64,000 nt of DNA from Anabaena sp. UHCC 0187 (GTDB lineage Bacteria > Cyanobacteriota > Cyanobacteriia > Cyanobacteriales > Nostocaceae). Position 1 is the first letter of the stretch, and each line of letters begins with the position of its first letter. The DNA lies in NCBI RefSeq assembly GCF_009712035.1, contig NZ_VILB01000013.1:121307-185306 (forward strand), given 5' to 3'. The position numbers and the translations under genes are program-made. Positions 47,189-55,988 of the stretch are shown in pieces. A model generated the notes under the pieces. That model was given only the letters and a program-made list of their open reading frames with translations, did not search any database and was not told the origin of the DNA.

Positions 47189-47972
47189 ATGATAGGCACG
47201 ATTATAGACCAGCGTTATCACATTATTCAAAGTCTGGGACAAGGTGGATTTGGGACTACCTTTTTAGCGAAAGACACCAGAAGATATAAAAACAGGAGAA
47301 ATTATTTGGCGTAAATATGCAAATGTTAGTCCCAAACTAGCTACAGTTTTAGATAAAATGGTAAGTTATGATTTTCGTCACCGTTACCCTACAGCAAAGG
47401 AAGCTTTACAAGCAGTTAAAAAGTTATTACCGCAGCCTATAGATTGGAAGTTGCTGCTAGGATTAGGAATGACAATATTTATCAGCTTAACTATTTTCTT
47501 TATTACCAAAAAAGATAATTTTAATGTATATGAAAATTCTCAATATAGGATAAAGGTAAAATATCCAAAAACCTGGGAAAGACAAGATTTAGAAAACCCA
47601 ATTACAGCCGAAATTGTGACTTTTATCTCTCCTAAACAAAGTGATACAGATAATTTTCAAGAAAAGGTGACAATTAGCATTGATAAGTTTTCTGGCAGAT
47701 TAGATGATTTACAAAAATCTAGTATTCAGGAAATTAATAATACTGTATCAGGTGCAAATATTGTTGATAAAAGTGTAACGACTTTGGCAAATAAAGAAGC
47801 TAGTAAATTGGTGTTTACGGGTAAAAATGGTAAAGATAGTTTGAAGAATATGCAGGTTGTGACTTTAAAAGGTGATCAGGCTTATACGATTACTTATACT
47901 GCAAAAATAGATGATTATGATCAGTTTGTGGAAACAGCAAACAAGATGATTAATTCGTTGGAAATTAATTAA
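47189..47972 (+). pseudogene. Collapsed Ser/Thr kinase gene with PsbP-like C-terminal domain
   Basis: From ATG 47189 the frame reads IGTIIDQRYHIIQSLGQGGFGTTFLAKDT, a kinase Gly-loop, and then hits a stop at about 47309. In another frame the text jumps straight to EDIKTGEIIWRKYA and DFRHRYPTAKEALQAV, the far C-terminus of the kinase fold. Compared with the intact kinase at 25208 (residues about 27 to 228), some 200 codons including HRD and DFG are missing, at about 47280. The open frame from 47358 (204 residues) still encodes a membrane helix (LLGLGMTIFISLTIFFI) and a PsbP/DUF1795-like domain (YENSQYRIKVKYPKTWER onward), and could be translated. It cannot be a kinase. Confidence 0.82.
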
Positions 47973-48128
47973 TTGTCAGAATCAGGATATCCAGGATTTG
48001 AGGATTTTCAGGATGAAATTAATATTCTTTTCGTGTATTCCTGTGTGTTAATTGTCTGAATCAGGATGTCCGGGATTTGAGGATTTTCAGGATAAAATTA
48101 ATATTCTTTTTGTGTGTTTCGGTGTGCT
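47971..48128. repeat. 79-bp tandem direct repeat (two copies)
   Basis: 47971-48049 and 48050-48128 are near-identical 79-base units beginning AATTGTC(A/T)GAATCAGGAT. An inverted relative lies at 48231-48271, and another copy at 42022-42062. The first unit abuts the stop codon of the kinase remnant. Confidence 0.85.
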
Positions 48129-48320
48129 ATGTTTCGCGCAAAGTCGCAAAGGAGGAAAGACGCAAAGAAGAAATTAACTGTGAGAATAATAGAAAATTCC
48201 TACAATCTCATCATTCAATTACAATTAAACATCCTGTTAATCCTTTAATCCTCGACATCCTGATTCTGACATTCTTTGTTCCTTTGCGTGAAATAATTAT
48301 TAATTAGTTTAATAAGAGAT
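48129..48320. other. Repeat-rich spacer
   Basis: It contains CGCAAAGTCGCAAAGG and its inverted relative CCTTTGCGTG, plus an inverted ATCCTGTTAATCC-type unit at 48231-48271. A plus-strand open frame across it is made of repeat and is not counted as a gene. Confidence 0.6.
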
Positions 48321-48573
48321 TTAGTCTTTAGGACACTCTCGAACTTTATTTGATACCCAGCGACGGCAACGAGAGAAAAAACCTTTACCTGGTTCTGCAC
48401 AGTATCCTTTATCTCTCTCTGTTGCCTCTCGGCTAATTTCTGATACTGTAGAACTTCTGTTCACAAAAGCAGAAAATTGTCCTCTTTCAACTACGGAATT
48501 CTCTTCTCTAATGCTGAATAAATGCGATCACTACCCCAATAATTACTGTTACTATTCCATGCTTAAGTCTCAT
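48321..48573 (-). pseudogene. Frameshifted small cysteine-containing protein gene
   Basis: GGAGGTGAAACC precedes an ATG at 48573. The frame encodes a membrane or signal segment (MRLKHGIVTVIIGVVIAFIQ) and stops at about 48508-48510. One base over, an open frame continues without interruption to 48321, encoding REENSVVERGQFSAFVNRSS... and a tail with three cysteines (GYCAEPGKGFFSRCRRWVSN and REC). The RBS and tight spacing behind the protease gene (four bases) suggest a recent single-base frameshift, a sequencing error or programmed slippage. The family is not recognised. Confidence 0.65.
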
Positions 48574-48577
48574 GGTT

Positions 48578-49390
48578 TCACCTCCATTTATCTTTATATA
48601 ACCAAGGATAATTATGCTTGTTTTCAAATTTCCCCATGATTTGCACAACTTTATCTATCGGTATAGCCCAACTCAAATGCACAATTTCCTGATGTAACTT
48701 TTCCTCTGCTTGCGAACCATCAACAAACACAGAAGGAGCATCCCATAAAGGATAAGCGTGCATTCCATTTACACCCACAACCTCACCCTGTTTATTCAAT
48801 AAAGCACCGCCACTCATCCCCTTTTCTAAACGATTTGTATAGCCCACCTGATAACCAGCCTCTAAGGCTTTTAATAATACCAAAGATACCTTACCACCAA
48901 GAAATATAAAGTTGATTTTTTCGCTTTCTTCCTCCACAGGAAACCCGGCAATAAATACCTCATCTCCTATTTTGGGAACAGTACCCAAATTTGCGACAGA
49001 ATAAACTTTTTTAATACTCGAAAATTGCAATATTGCTAAATCATAATTCTGAAAGTTCACATTTTTTGGAACATCTGCTTTGTATATTTCTCCATCTGGT
49101 GTTTGAATGTGATAAGGTGGATTATCTGCTCGCAAAACATGGGCATTTGTTAATACTGTATAAACTGAATTTTGTTTATTTAGTAATATTCCCGAACCTA
49201 AAAAATCTGTTGATAATATCTTGACAGTAATAGCCGCCGCTTTTTCCTGCAACTGTGCCACTGATAATGGAATTAGCGGTTGTATAATGCTATTTTGTCC
49301 AGCATAAATACTGATACTTACTGCCGAACTTGAAAGCAACATTGACAAACCGCCAATACAGGCGACAAATTTTAATATCCGCCAAATCAT
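48578..49390 (-). CDS. Exported trypsin-like serine protease
   Basis: The 270-residue protein has an N-terminal hydrophobic segment (FVACIGGLSMLLSSSAVSISIYA) and a chymotrypsin-fold catalytic triad: His in LTNAHVL, Asp in NYDLAILQF, and Ser in KGMSGGALL. GSGILL and VGVNGMHAY are typical of this S1/V8-like group, related to DegP without PDZ domains. It is probably anchored in or secreted to the periplasm. It lies six bases behind the COP23 gene and four bases before the frameshifted small gene, so the three form an operon. Confidence 0.88.
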   Translation of the reverse strand: MIWRILKFVACIGGLSMLLSSSAVSISIYAGQNSIIQPLIPLSVAQLQEKAAAITVKILSTDFLGSGILLNKQNSVYTVLTNAHVLRADNPPYHIQTPDGEIYKADVPKNVNFQNYDLAILQFSSIKKVYSVANLGTVPKIGDEVFIAGFPVEEESEKINFIFLGGKVSLVLLKALEAGYQVGYTNRLEKGMSGGALLNKQGEVVGVNGMHAYPLWDAPSVFVDGSQAEEKLHQEIVHLSWAIPIDKVVQIMGKFENKHNYPWLYKDKWR

Positions 49391-49396
49391 GTTAAT

Positions 49397-49945
49397 TTAA
49401 TCCGGTTCAACAGTGGCATTATCCAGGTAAAGCTGGAAGTCAATGTTAATTGTGTCACCTGCACTTTCATTGAGTGTATTACCAGCAGCCAAACCCCGAC
49501 GGTCTAAGAGTCTGCGGAGAGTTGCACTGGGATTAACTCCACGTTTGAGGGTAAATAATAAATTATTACTTGTACAAGCAGTATTTTGGCTAGTACCAGC
49601 ACAAACAACAGATTCACCTCTCAGCGTCCCCGTGGTGATATTTTTCAGAGTACCGTTGTCATTACTCCTTTGAAATCTGCGCGATACTTCGTCACAACGA
49701 CGTTGAGCCGTCCAAGGTGGTGGAAAGTAAGCATTAGAAGTCCAGCGAACTATTGTTACTTTTCTACTATCTTGAGTACGGACAAAGGTAACAGGTATAC
49801 CTTTACTTTTGCCACAGTAAAAAGTTGCCCCTTCAGCATAACTGGGCTGGTTGATAGTCGCAATTGTTGTTAATGCTGTCAGGGAAGCTAGGGTGACAGT
49901 TTGTGTTAACCCTATCCACGGTTGACTAAATAACCTTTGTTTCAT
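49397..49945 (-). CDS. COP23 domain protein, exported
   Basis: The 182-residue protein has a signal peptide (IGLTQTVTLASLTALTTIA, cleavage near SYA, about residue 37). Its mature domain reads ATFYCGKSKGIPVTFVRT, VTIVRWTSNAYFPPPWTAQRRCDEVSRRFQ, and VVCAGTSQNTACTSNNLLFTLK, matching the COP23 (circadian oscillating protein) family with four conserved cysteines, likely two disulfides. The function is unknown. COP23 genes often sit beside trypsin-like proteases in cyanobacteria, as here, which suggests a substrate or inhibitor relationship; that is inference. Confidence 0.82.
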   Translation of the reverse strand: MKQRLFSQPWIGLTQTVTLASLTALTTIATINQPSYAEGATFYCGKSKGIPVTFVRTQDSRKVTIVRWTSNAYFPPPWTAQRRCDEVSRRFQRSNDNGTLKNITTGTLRGESVVCAGTSQNTACTSNNLLFTLKRGVNPSATLRRLLDRRGLAAGNTLNESAGDTINIDFQLYLDNATVEPD

Positions 49946-50073
49946 AACTTTAGGTAATTTTTATGATATTAATTTGATACTGTTCTTATAATAAATTATA
50001 TGTAAACATGAGCAAGTTTGGGCAACTCACGGACTAATTTATATTCAAAACGTCTTAACCATGTAGTTCCATA

Positions 50074-50102
50074 GTAGGGGTTTAGCACTGCTAAACCCCT
50101 AC
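50074..50102. repeat. Perfect palindrome GTAGGGGTTTAGC/GCTAAACCCCTAC
   Basis: A 13-bp stem with loop ACT. It lies ten bases before direct-repeat copy 2. Such hairpins are dispersed in filamentous cyanobacterial genomes. Confidence 0.8.
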
Positions 50103-50111
50103 ACATCTCGG

Positions 50112-50194
50112 TTTTTATTTAAATATTTGGGCGCTATGAATTATGAAGGTTAATCTTGCCAATGACTAATCCCCAAAACCAGTTAGGATCAAGG
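50112..50194 (+). repeat. Direct repeat, copy 2 (orphan 3' end of the chorismate lyase gene)
   Basis: It contains the stretch coding for KYLGAMNYEG-stop and the following AATCTTGCCAATGACTAATC, detached from any gene body. It lies 45 bases before the ccsA start. Confidence 0.85.
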
Positions 50195-50239
50195 TAATCG
50201 GAATTGATATTTTCAAGCATCCACTGGAGAGAAGTGTTT

Positions 50240-51277
50240 ATGAATCTGGTTGTACTCCAGAACTGGCTAGATAATGCCTCTTTTGCTGTCTTATTCTGTA
50301 CGATGTTGGTGTATTGGGTGGGGGCGGCTTTTCCGAGTTTATCGGTGACAGCGGCTTTGGGAACAGCCGGAATGGCGATCGCTAATTTGTGTATGGCGAC
50401 TTTATTAGGGGCAAGATGGATCGAAGCGGGTTATTTTCCCCTGAGTAATCTCTACGAGTCTTTATTTTTCCTCACTTGGGGAATTACTGCTGTCCATTTA
50501 ATTGCCGAAAATAGTAGTCGTAGCCGTTTGGTGGGAGTTGTGACTGCACCTGTGGCGATGTGCATTGCTGCTTTTGCTACTCTGACTTTGCCATCAAATA
50601 TGCAGGCATCAGAGCCTTTAGTCCCTGCTTTGAAATCTAATTGGTTGATGATGCACGTTAGTGTCATGATGTTAAGTTATTCCGCTTTAATGGTAGGCGC
50701 ATTGTTAGCGATCGCTTTTTTAATTGTAACTCGCGGACAAAACATCCAATTACAAGGTAGTTCCGTTGGTAATGGAGGTTATCGGAGTAATGGCTATAAA
50801 CTACTTAAAGCTGGTGAGTTAGTTACATCCACACCCGCTGCGGAAACTAATGGTTTTTCTCGTGTGGAAAGTAATAACAACGGAAGTGGAACTGCGGTTT
50901 TGGATTTAGTCACAACCACTCCTATTCAAACCACTGAAATTCTTTCACCTCAACGCCTAAACTTAGCTGAAACTCTCGATAATATCAGCTATCGCATCAT
51001 TGGTTTGGGATTTCCTCTCCTCACAATTGGGATTATTGCTGGTGGGGTTTGGGCTAATGAAGCCTGGGGTTCTTACTGGAGTTGGGACCCCAAGGAAACT
51101 TGGGCGTTAATTACTTGGTTAGTTTTCGCTGCTTATCTGCATTCTAGAATAACTCGCGGTTGGCAAGGGAGAAAACCGGCAATTTTAGCTGCTGCTGGTT
51201 TTGTGGTGGTTTGGATTTGTTACCTGGGTGTGAATCTTTTGGGTAAGGGTTTACATTCTTACGGTTGGTTTTTGTAA
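50240..51277 (+). CDS. ccsA: System II cytochrome c biogenesis protein CcsA (also called CcsB in TIGR naming)
   Basis: ATG 50240 ([14 protein letters not shown]) follows GGAG and gives 345 residues; the frame extends to 50204. About eight membrane helices are present, with the heme-handling tryptophan-rich motif [13 protein letters not shown] and conserved histidines (MMHVSVMML and HSYGW). It ferries heme to c-type apocytochromes outside the membrane together with Ccs1. A hydrophilic, Asn/Ser/Thr-rich insertion (about residues 175-240) is typical of cyanobacterial versions. It was probably next to the chorismate lyase gene before the 3.1-kb insertion. Confidence 0.93.
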   Translation: MNLVVLQNWLDNASFAVLFCTMLVYWVGAAFPSLSVTAALGTAGMAIANLCMATLLGARWIEAGYFPLSNLYESLFFLTWGITAVHLIAENSSRSRLVGVVTAPVAMCIAAFATLTLPSNMQASEPLVPALKSNWLMMHVSVMMLSYSALMVGALLAIAFLIVTRGQNIQLQGSSVGNGGYRSNGYKLLKAGELVTSTPAAETNGFSRVESNNNGSGTAVLDLVTTTPIQTTEILSPQRLNLAETLDNISYRIIGLGFPLLTIGIIAGGVWANEAWGSYWSWDPKETWALITWLVFAAYLHSRITRGWQGRKPAILAAAGFVVVWICYLGVNLLGKGLHSYGWFL

Positions 51278-51410
51278 GTACATTTCTTTTTCTCCCTTTT
51301 CTTTTGAGAGGGGGGAATTTTTTTATCTCACGCTCCAGGCGCGGAGAGAATTTTGAGCAAATTGTATACAATGTACTATACTGAGATTGAAGAATTTAGA
51401 AAGATTGTAT

Positions 51411-51761
51411 ATGAGTCATCAATTTGACAGATTAGATGAAAATGATGTGATTTCTATTAATCCCGAAAATTTTGATAGATTAGACGTATCTAAAACTTTA
51501 ACAGCAGTGGAATTAATAGAAGCCATTAAAGATTATATAGGTGCTGACGATCCGGACGCAAAATTATTTACAGCAGGTATAGAAGCTAAGGTACTCAGAC
51601 CTGGTGATAGCTGGAAAAAGGGGAAAATTAGAGTTGCTATAGAATTTTTATCGGATGAACCAGAAGTAAAAAAAACCATTGTCAATAATAATTTAGGAGT
51701 AAATCAAGAAACTTCTCCGTTAGATGATTTACGCGACAAACTCAAAGATATTGAAAGTTAA
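51411..51761 (+). CDS. KGK domain protein
   Basis: The 116-residue protein has the KGK family core LRPGDSWKKGKIRVAIEFLSDEPE at about residues 62-85. The N-terminus is acidic (FDRLDENDVISINPENF). KGK proteins are small, mostly cyanobacterial and of unknown function. ATG 51411 is preferred over TTG 51387. It lies 26 bases ahead of the desaturase-like gene and may be co-transcribed with it. Confidence 0.8.
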   Translation: MSHQFDRLDENDVISINPENFDRLDVSKTLTAVELIEAIKDYIGADDPDAKLFTAGIEAKVLRPGDSWKKGKIRVAIEFLSDEPEVKKTIVNNNLGVNQETSPLDDLRDKLKDIES

Positions 51762-51787
51762 TACTCAATTTTTTATAACCAGCCCTT

Positions 51788-52540
51788 ATGCTTCCTAGTC
51801 TGACGCAATTTGGTATCTCCAGTTTGTTTATGTTTTTCGTTCTTTCGACAAGATACCTAATTGTATCTTCGCTGCTTTATTGGTTGCTTTGGGTTCGTCG
51901 TCCCCAGTCTTGGGAGGTTCGTCGTCTTCATGATCTGGATAGACGGAAGAGTAAAATGAAGAGCGAAATTAAATGGTCCATCTTTTCCTGTCTTATTTTT
52001 GCTTTACCCAGTGCTTTTATCATGGAAATGATTGCATTAGGACAAACAAAAGTTTATGTTAATCTTACAGAATATGATTGGTTGTATTTACCTTTGAGTT
52101 TATTTATATATTTGTTTATCCACGATACTTATTTTTATTGGACTCATCGCTGGTTACATATCCCTAAAATATATCGTCGCTTTCATCAGGTGCATCACGA
52201 ATCTATTAATCCTACTCCCTGGACTTCTTTTTCTTTTGATCCAGTTGAGAGTATAATGACGGCAATTATTATTCCCATTCTGGTTTTTATCATTCCCATT
52301 CACATTAGTATGATCCTTTTATTACTAACATTAATGACGATATTTGGCGTTGTTAATCATACAGGTTATGAGGTTTATCCCCGTTCCTGGATGCGTGGTT
52401 TTTGGGGTAAAAATTGGATTACACCAACACACCATACTCTTCATCATCATAAGTTTAATTGTAATTATGGTCTTTATTTTCGGTTTTGGGATAAGTTGAT
52501 GAATACAGATGTAATGACAAAAATATGGCTTAAAAAATGA
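51788..52540 (+). CDS. Sterol desaturase/fatty acid hydroxylase superfamily protein
   Basis: This 250-residue membrane protein has four to five helices and the three histidine boxes of a di-iron hydroxylase: HDTYFYWTHRWLH, HQVHHES and HHTLHHHKFN. Its substrate is unknown; carotenoids, sterol-like lipids or fatty acids are possible. Its last four bases (ATGA) overlap the tilS start, so the two are translationally coupled. Confidence 0.85.
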   Translation: MLPSLTQFGISSLFMFFVLSTRYLIVSSLLYWLLWVRRPQSWEVRRLHDLDRRKSKMKSEIKWSIFSCLIFALPSAFIMEMIALGQTKVYVNLTEYDWLYLPLSLFIYLFIHDTYFYWTHRWLHIPKIYRRFHQVHHESINPTPWTSFSFDPVESIMTAIIIPILVFIIPIHISMILLLLTLMTIFGVVNHTGYEVYPRSWMRGFWGKNWITPTHHTLHHHKFNCNYGLYFRFWDKLMNTDVMTKIWLKK

Positions 52541-53523
52541 CATGGACTTTACTTCACGCCCAAATACATCGTACCATCCGCGCCCGTCATCTATTTGAGC
52601 GCAATCAACAGTTATTAGTCGCGGTTTCTGGTGGACAAGATTCTTTATGTTTAATTAAATTACTATTAGATCTACAACCTAAATGGGGCTGGGATTTAGC
52701 CATAGCCCATTGTGATCATTCTTGGCGCGAGGATTCCCAAGCTAATGCTCATCATGTTGAAAATTTAGCACGAAGTTGGAATACGCCCTTTTATTTAGAA
52801 ACGGCTAATCAACCTGTTAATAGTGAAGCTACAGCCAGAAATTGGCGATATCAGGCTTTAACGAAAATTGCCCAAGTTCATAATTATCAATATATTATTA
52901 CCGGACACACTGCTAGTGACCGCGCGGAAACTCTATTATATAATTTAATTCGTGGCACTGGTGCAGATGGTTTACAAGCTTTAACTTGGCAGCGTCTACT
53001 AACTGATAATATTATGTTAGTGCGTCCATTATTAGAAGTTAACCGTTCCCAAACAGAACAGTTTTGTCAAGAGTTTAATTTACCAATTTGGGAAGATTCC
53101 ACTAATCAAAATTTACAATATGCGCGAAACCGGATTCGTCAAGAATTAATCCCCTATTTAAAAGCAAATTTCAATCCCCAAGTAGAAGCAAATTTAGCGC
53201 AAACAGCCGAACTTCTACAAGCAGAGGTAGAGTATTTGGAACAAACAGCCCATCAGTTGCGTCTAGAAGCCTCAGTACAGGGCGAGAAAGGTAATTTAAA
53301 GGTAAACCGCTGTATATTAAAAAAAGTACCCCTAGCTTTACAACGTCGGGTCATGCGTCAGCTACTTCAAGAAATACTTCCTGATGCCCCTAATTTTGAA
53401 CACATTGAAAAAATCACGGCTTTAATTACAGCCCCCAATCGTTCCCAAACAGATCCTTTCCCTGGGGGTGCGATAGCAATAGTAGAAGGAAACTGGATTT
53501 CCATGAATTACAGCAGGATTTAG
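52537..53523 (+). CDS. tilS: tRNA(Ile)-lysidine synthase
   Basis: The 328-residue enzyme has the PP-loop SGGQDS at residues 31-36, AHCDHSWREDS, the ITGHTASDRAETLLYNLIRG block and DSTNQNLQYARNRIR. TilS attaches lysine to C34 of the CAU-anticodon tRNA-Ile so that it reads AUA codons; the function is essential. It lacks the large C-terminal domain of the E. coli form, as is normal in cyanobacteria. It overlaps the upstream desaturase-like gene by four bases. Confidence 0.95.
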   Translation: MTWTLLHAQIHRTIRARHLFERNQQLLVAVSGGQDSLCLIKLLLDLQPKWGWDLAIAHCDHSWREDSQANAHHVENLARSWNTPFYLETANQPVNSEATARNWRYQALTKIAQVHNYQYIITGHTASDRAETLLYNLIRGTGADGLQALTWQRLLTDNIMLVRPLLEVNRSQTEQFCQEFNLPIWEDSTNQNLQYARNRIRQELIPYLKANFNPQVEANLAQTAELLQAEVEYLEQTAHQLRLEASVQGEKGNLKVNRCILKKVPLALQRRVMRQLLQEILPDAPNFEHIEKITALITAPNRSQTDPFPGGAIAIVEGNWISMNYSRI

Positions 53524-53585
53524 GAGTCAGGAATGAAAATATTCCCTGTTCCCTGTTCCCTGCTATAGTCAATCCTTCTTTTTTG

Positions 53586-55337
53586 CTAAATCAATGCTTC
53601 GGGTAAGTTGATCAAACTTTGGAGAGTCTGACGCATTTCACTAATAGTCTGAAGTTGAGAATCACCAGTTGCTTGCACTTGAGTTAAAGATTCAGCAACC
53701 TTTTGTAATTGATCCCGTAATCCATCAATAGCATCCTGAATAGGTTGCAGTGCTTCTTGATAAAGATTGACTCTCCCCCAACATTCTGCAGTAGCAATTC
53801 GTAAATTCAGCAATTTCTCCTCTAGGTTGTTGACTTCTTGACGCTTTGCTGCGATTTCCTGGGTTTGATGATCAATTTTCCCTTGTTCTGCGGCAATAGC
53901 AGTCAGCATTTGGGCTATATCACCCTCTAGCTTTTGAAGTTCCGCAGAAGTTTTCCGTTTCTGGGCTTCAAGCTGCAAAACCATTGATTCTAAATTGCTA
54001 GATTCACCGCTGACAACAACTGGAATACCTTTTCTTTGCGACAATACAACTTGGTTTTGGTGGAGAGTTTTTTGCTGTCCAACTAAATTGCGTCTTTGTC
54101 CGACTAAGCTTTCATTTAGCATCTGGTAAAGATCCTGTTCGTCAGCTAGTTCCGATTCTAAATTGATCTGTTCTTCCCCAAAGCAATGTTCAATTTTTTC
54201 TTTGAGTTCTCCTATAAGTTCTTCCTTGTATTTGAGTTCTTGTTCTTGTTCTTGGACAAAGTCAGAGTCCCTATCTAATTTCTCCTGCCAGTCTTGGACC
54301 ATTTTTTCCAATTCTGCCAGAGGCATTCGCTGCAAGGCTTCTACATCAATTTCTGGTTCGGTAACTTCAGTGTCTGTATTAGCTGCTAAGGTATGAAGCT
54401 TTTCGTAAAACTTTTCCTCAGTTTCCAAATGCTGTTTGAATATGGCAGTCAATTCCTGCTTATTGTTAACTATGGCTGTCTTTAATTGCACTTGGGTAAT
54501 TTGTTCTGCTAAAGAACTTTGTGCCTGTTGCAATTCGTTTTGGAGGTTGCCCAAGGTTTGAGCAAGTTCCTCTCCCCCCTGCTGCTGTTGATTAGCTGCA
54601 TGAAGTTGGATCTCTAACTTTTGCCAGTGTAGGTTCAGTGTATCTTGTTGCTTTTCGGCTAATTCAAAAGCATACTTGAGAATTTCACTAACTGTTTCAG
54701 TGGGAGTAGCTTGACTAGATAAACGATCAAGTAAACCACCCAAGAACTGAATACGCGCTTCGTCTACAGCCTGAGACTGTCGAGAATCCGATTTTAGTTC
54801 TTCCAAACGGCGTTGTTCACCTCTCAGATGCTCCCAAGCACCTTCCATTTCATGACGATTGCGTTCAAGCTCTGCCCGTAGCTGATCAATTTCCGTTCTA
54901 GTTGTATCAACTTCCTGTTGTTGTGTGTCTAAACGTTCAAAATCATGCTCCAGTTGTTGTACTTGTTCCCAACGTGATTCCATCTCCATTTCCCGACGAT
55001 TCAGTTCTTGAACCTGAATCATCAGTGACTGTTTCCACTGATCAATTTCATCTTCCTTGAGCTTAAACTTTTCCACCTGTCGGGAAAAATTCTGCAAAAT
55101 ATTTACCAGTGGCCGACCTGCATCTTGAATCCGCTGTACTTGACGATTCGGACTCAATTCCACTAGTACCAAGGAACCATCATTTAATTTGCTGGCTTCA
55201 TCAGCAACAATCACTTCGTCTGGGATGGGACTCCAATTCTGATCATTGCGTTGACAAGCGAGCAGTTTGAGTTCGCTTTTGCCACCACCACTGAGTAAGC
55301 CGCCTTTTTGTTTTTGTACTTCTGCTAAATACAGCAC
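53586..55337 (-). CDS. hmpF: HmpF, coiled-coil pilus motor-activating protein
   Basis: The 583-residue protein has a short folded N-terminus (LYLAEVQKQKGG, GKSELKLLACQRNDQNWSPIP, GSLVLVELSPNRQVQRIQDAG). Almost continuous coiled coil follows from about residue 85 to 565, rich in Gln, Glu and Leu heptads. In Nostoc punctiforme a filament-specific coiled-coil protein of this kind, HmpF, is encoded divergently from hmpA and is needed to activate type IV pili during gliding. Position and architecture here agree. It lacks membrane segments and should be cytoplasmic, localising to cell poles by analogy. It converges on tilS. Confidence 0.85.
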   Translation of the reverse strand: MLYLAEVQKQKGGLLSGGGKSELKLLACQRNDQNWSPIPDEVIVADEASKLNDGSLVLVELSPNRQVQRIQDAGRPLVNILQNFSRQVEKFKLKEDEIDQWKQSLMIQVQELNRREMEMESRWEQVQQLEHDFERLDTQQQEVDTTRTEIDQLRAELERNRHEMEGAWEHLRGEQRRLEELKSDSRQSQAVDEARIQFLGGLLDRLSSQATPTETVSEILKYAFELAEKQQDTLNLHWQKLEIQLHAANQQQQGGEELAQTLGNLQNELQQAQSSLAEQITQVQLKTAIVNNKQELTAIFKQHLETEEKFYEKLHTLAANTDTEVTEPEIDVEALQRMPLAELEKMVQDWQEKLDRDSDFVQEQEQELKYKEELIGELKEKIEHCFGEEQINLESELADEQDLYQMLNESLVGQRRNLVGQQKTLHQNQVVLSQRKGIPVVVSGESSNLESMVLQLEAQKRKTSAELQKLEGDIAQMLTAIAAEQGKIDHQTQEIAAKRQEVNNLEEKLLNLRIATAECWGRVNLYQEALQPIQDAIDGLRDQLQKVAESLTQVQATGDSQLQTISEMRQTLQSLINLPEALI

Positions 55338-55988
55338 ACCGTCAATCCTTTTGATGTACTTCGTGTCCGTGTTTTAGGATATACCTTAGATTATTCTATT
55401 AACTTATTTTCTCAAAACCAGTTTATCAGCACAATCAAAATAAAACTATTTTCTTAGATATAACAGATTACCTCCCTAATATATATTTTCAACTAGTAGA
55501 CTGATAATAACTTCCGTGTAATTACTGCCCCTAACCTTATGATATTACAATATCTTCATCTTTTTCCCAAATAATTTTTCTTTTTGGACTACTTGTATAC
55601 AGAATCATTTTGCTACTTAACTAGTTTATCCATATTGACCCCAATAGCACTAAGATCAGCACAAATTCTGAATATTTAGGGATAAGCACCAGAAAAGTGC
55701 GCGTCAAATTTAGAAAAAGCGAGTTAGTACAAGTTATCCTTTCCTTTCCACCCAGTCCAGGCAAGGGTTTCATCTGAACTGAGTCTTATTCACCTTTACC
55801 CCTGTGGAAACATGAGAAAAATAAATGACAATACAGGAGTCAATATCAGGGTGTAGGGAGTAGAATCAGCCCATCAATAAATTTCATAGGTTCTATTTTG
55901 AATATGCTTAATTCGGATTCCTGCTGCGAGCAATGTCAAAATTTATCAAGTAATCACACTGGAATGACAAGGAGTATTTTGTAGCTAA
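55338..55988. other. Divergent regulatory region between hmpF and hmpA
   Basis: These 651 AT-rich bases must hold the promoters of both hmp transcripts. In Nostoc these are driven by a hormogonium sigma cascade. I cannot point to a specific site with confidence. TTTCCACC (about 55742) and GTGGAAA (about 55804) are loosely complementary. No gene is visible. Confidence 0.5.

Noticed and set aside
48077..48307. 76-codon plus-strand open frame
   Set aside because: It consists almost wholly of dispersed repeats (CAGGAT and CGCAAAG families), with no RBS or protein-like composition.
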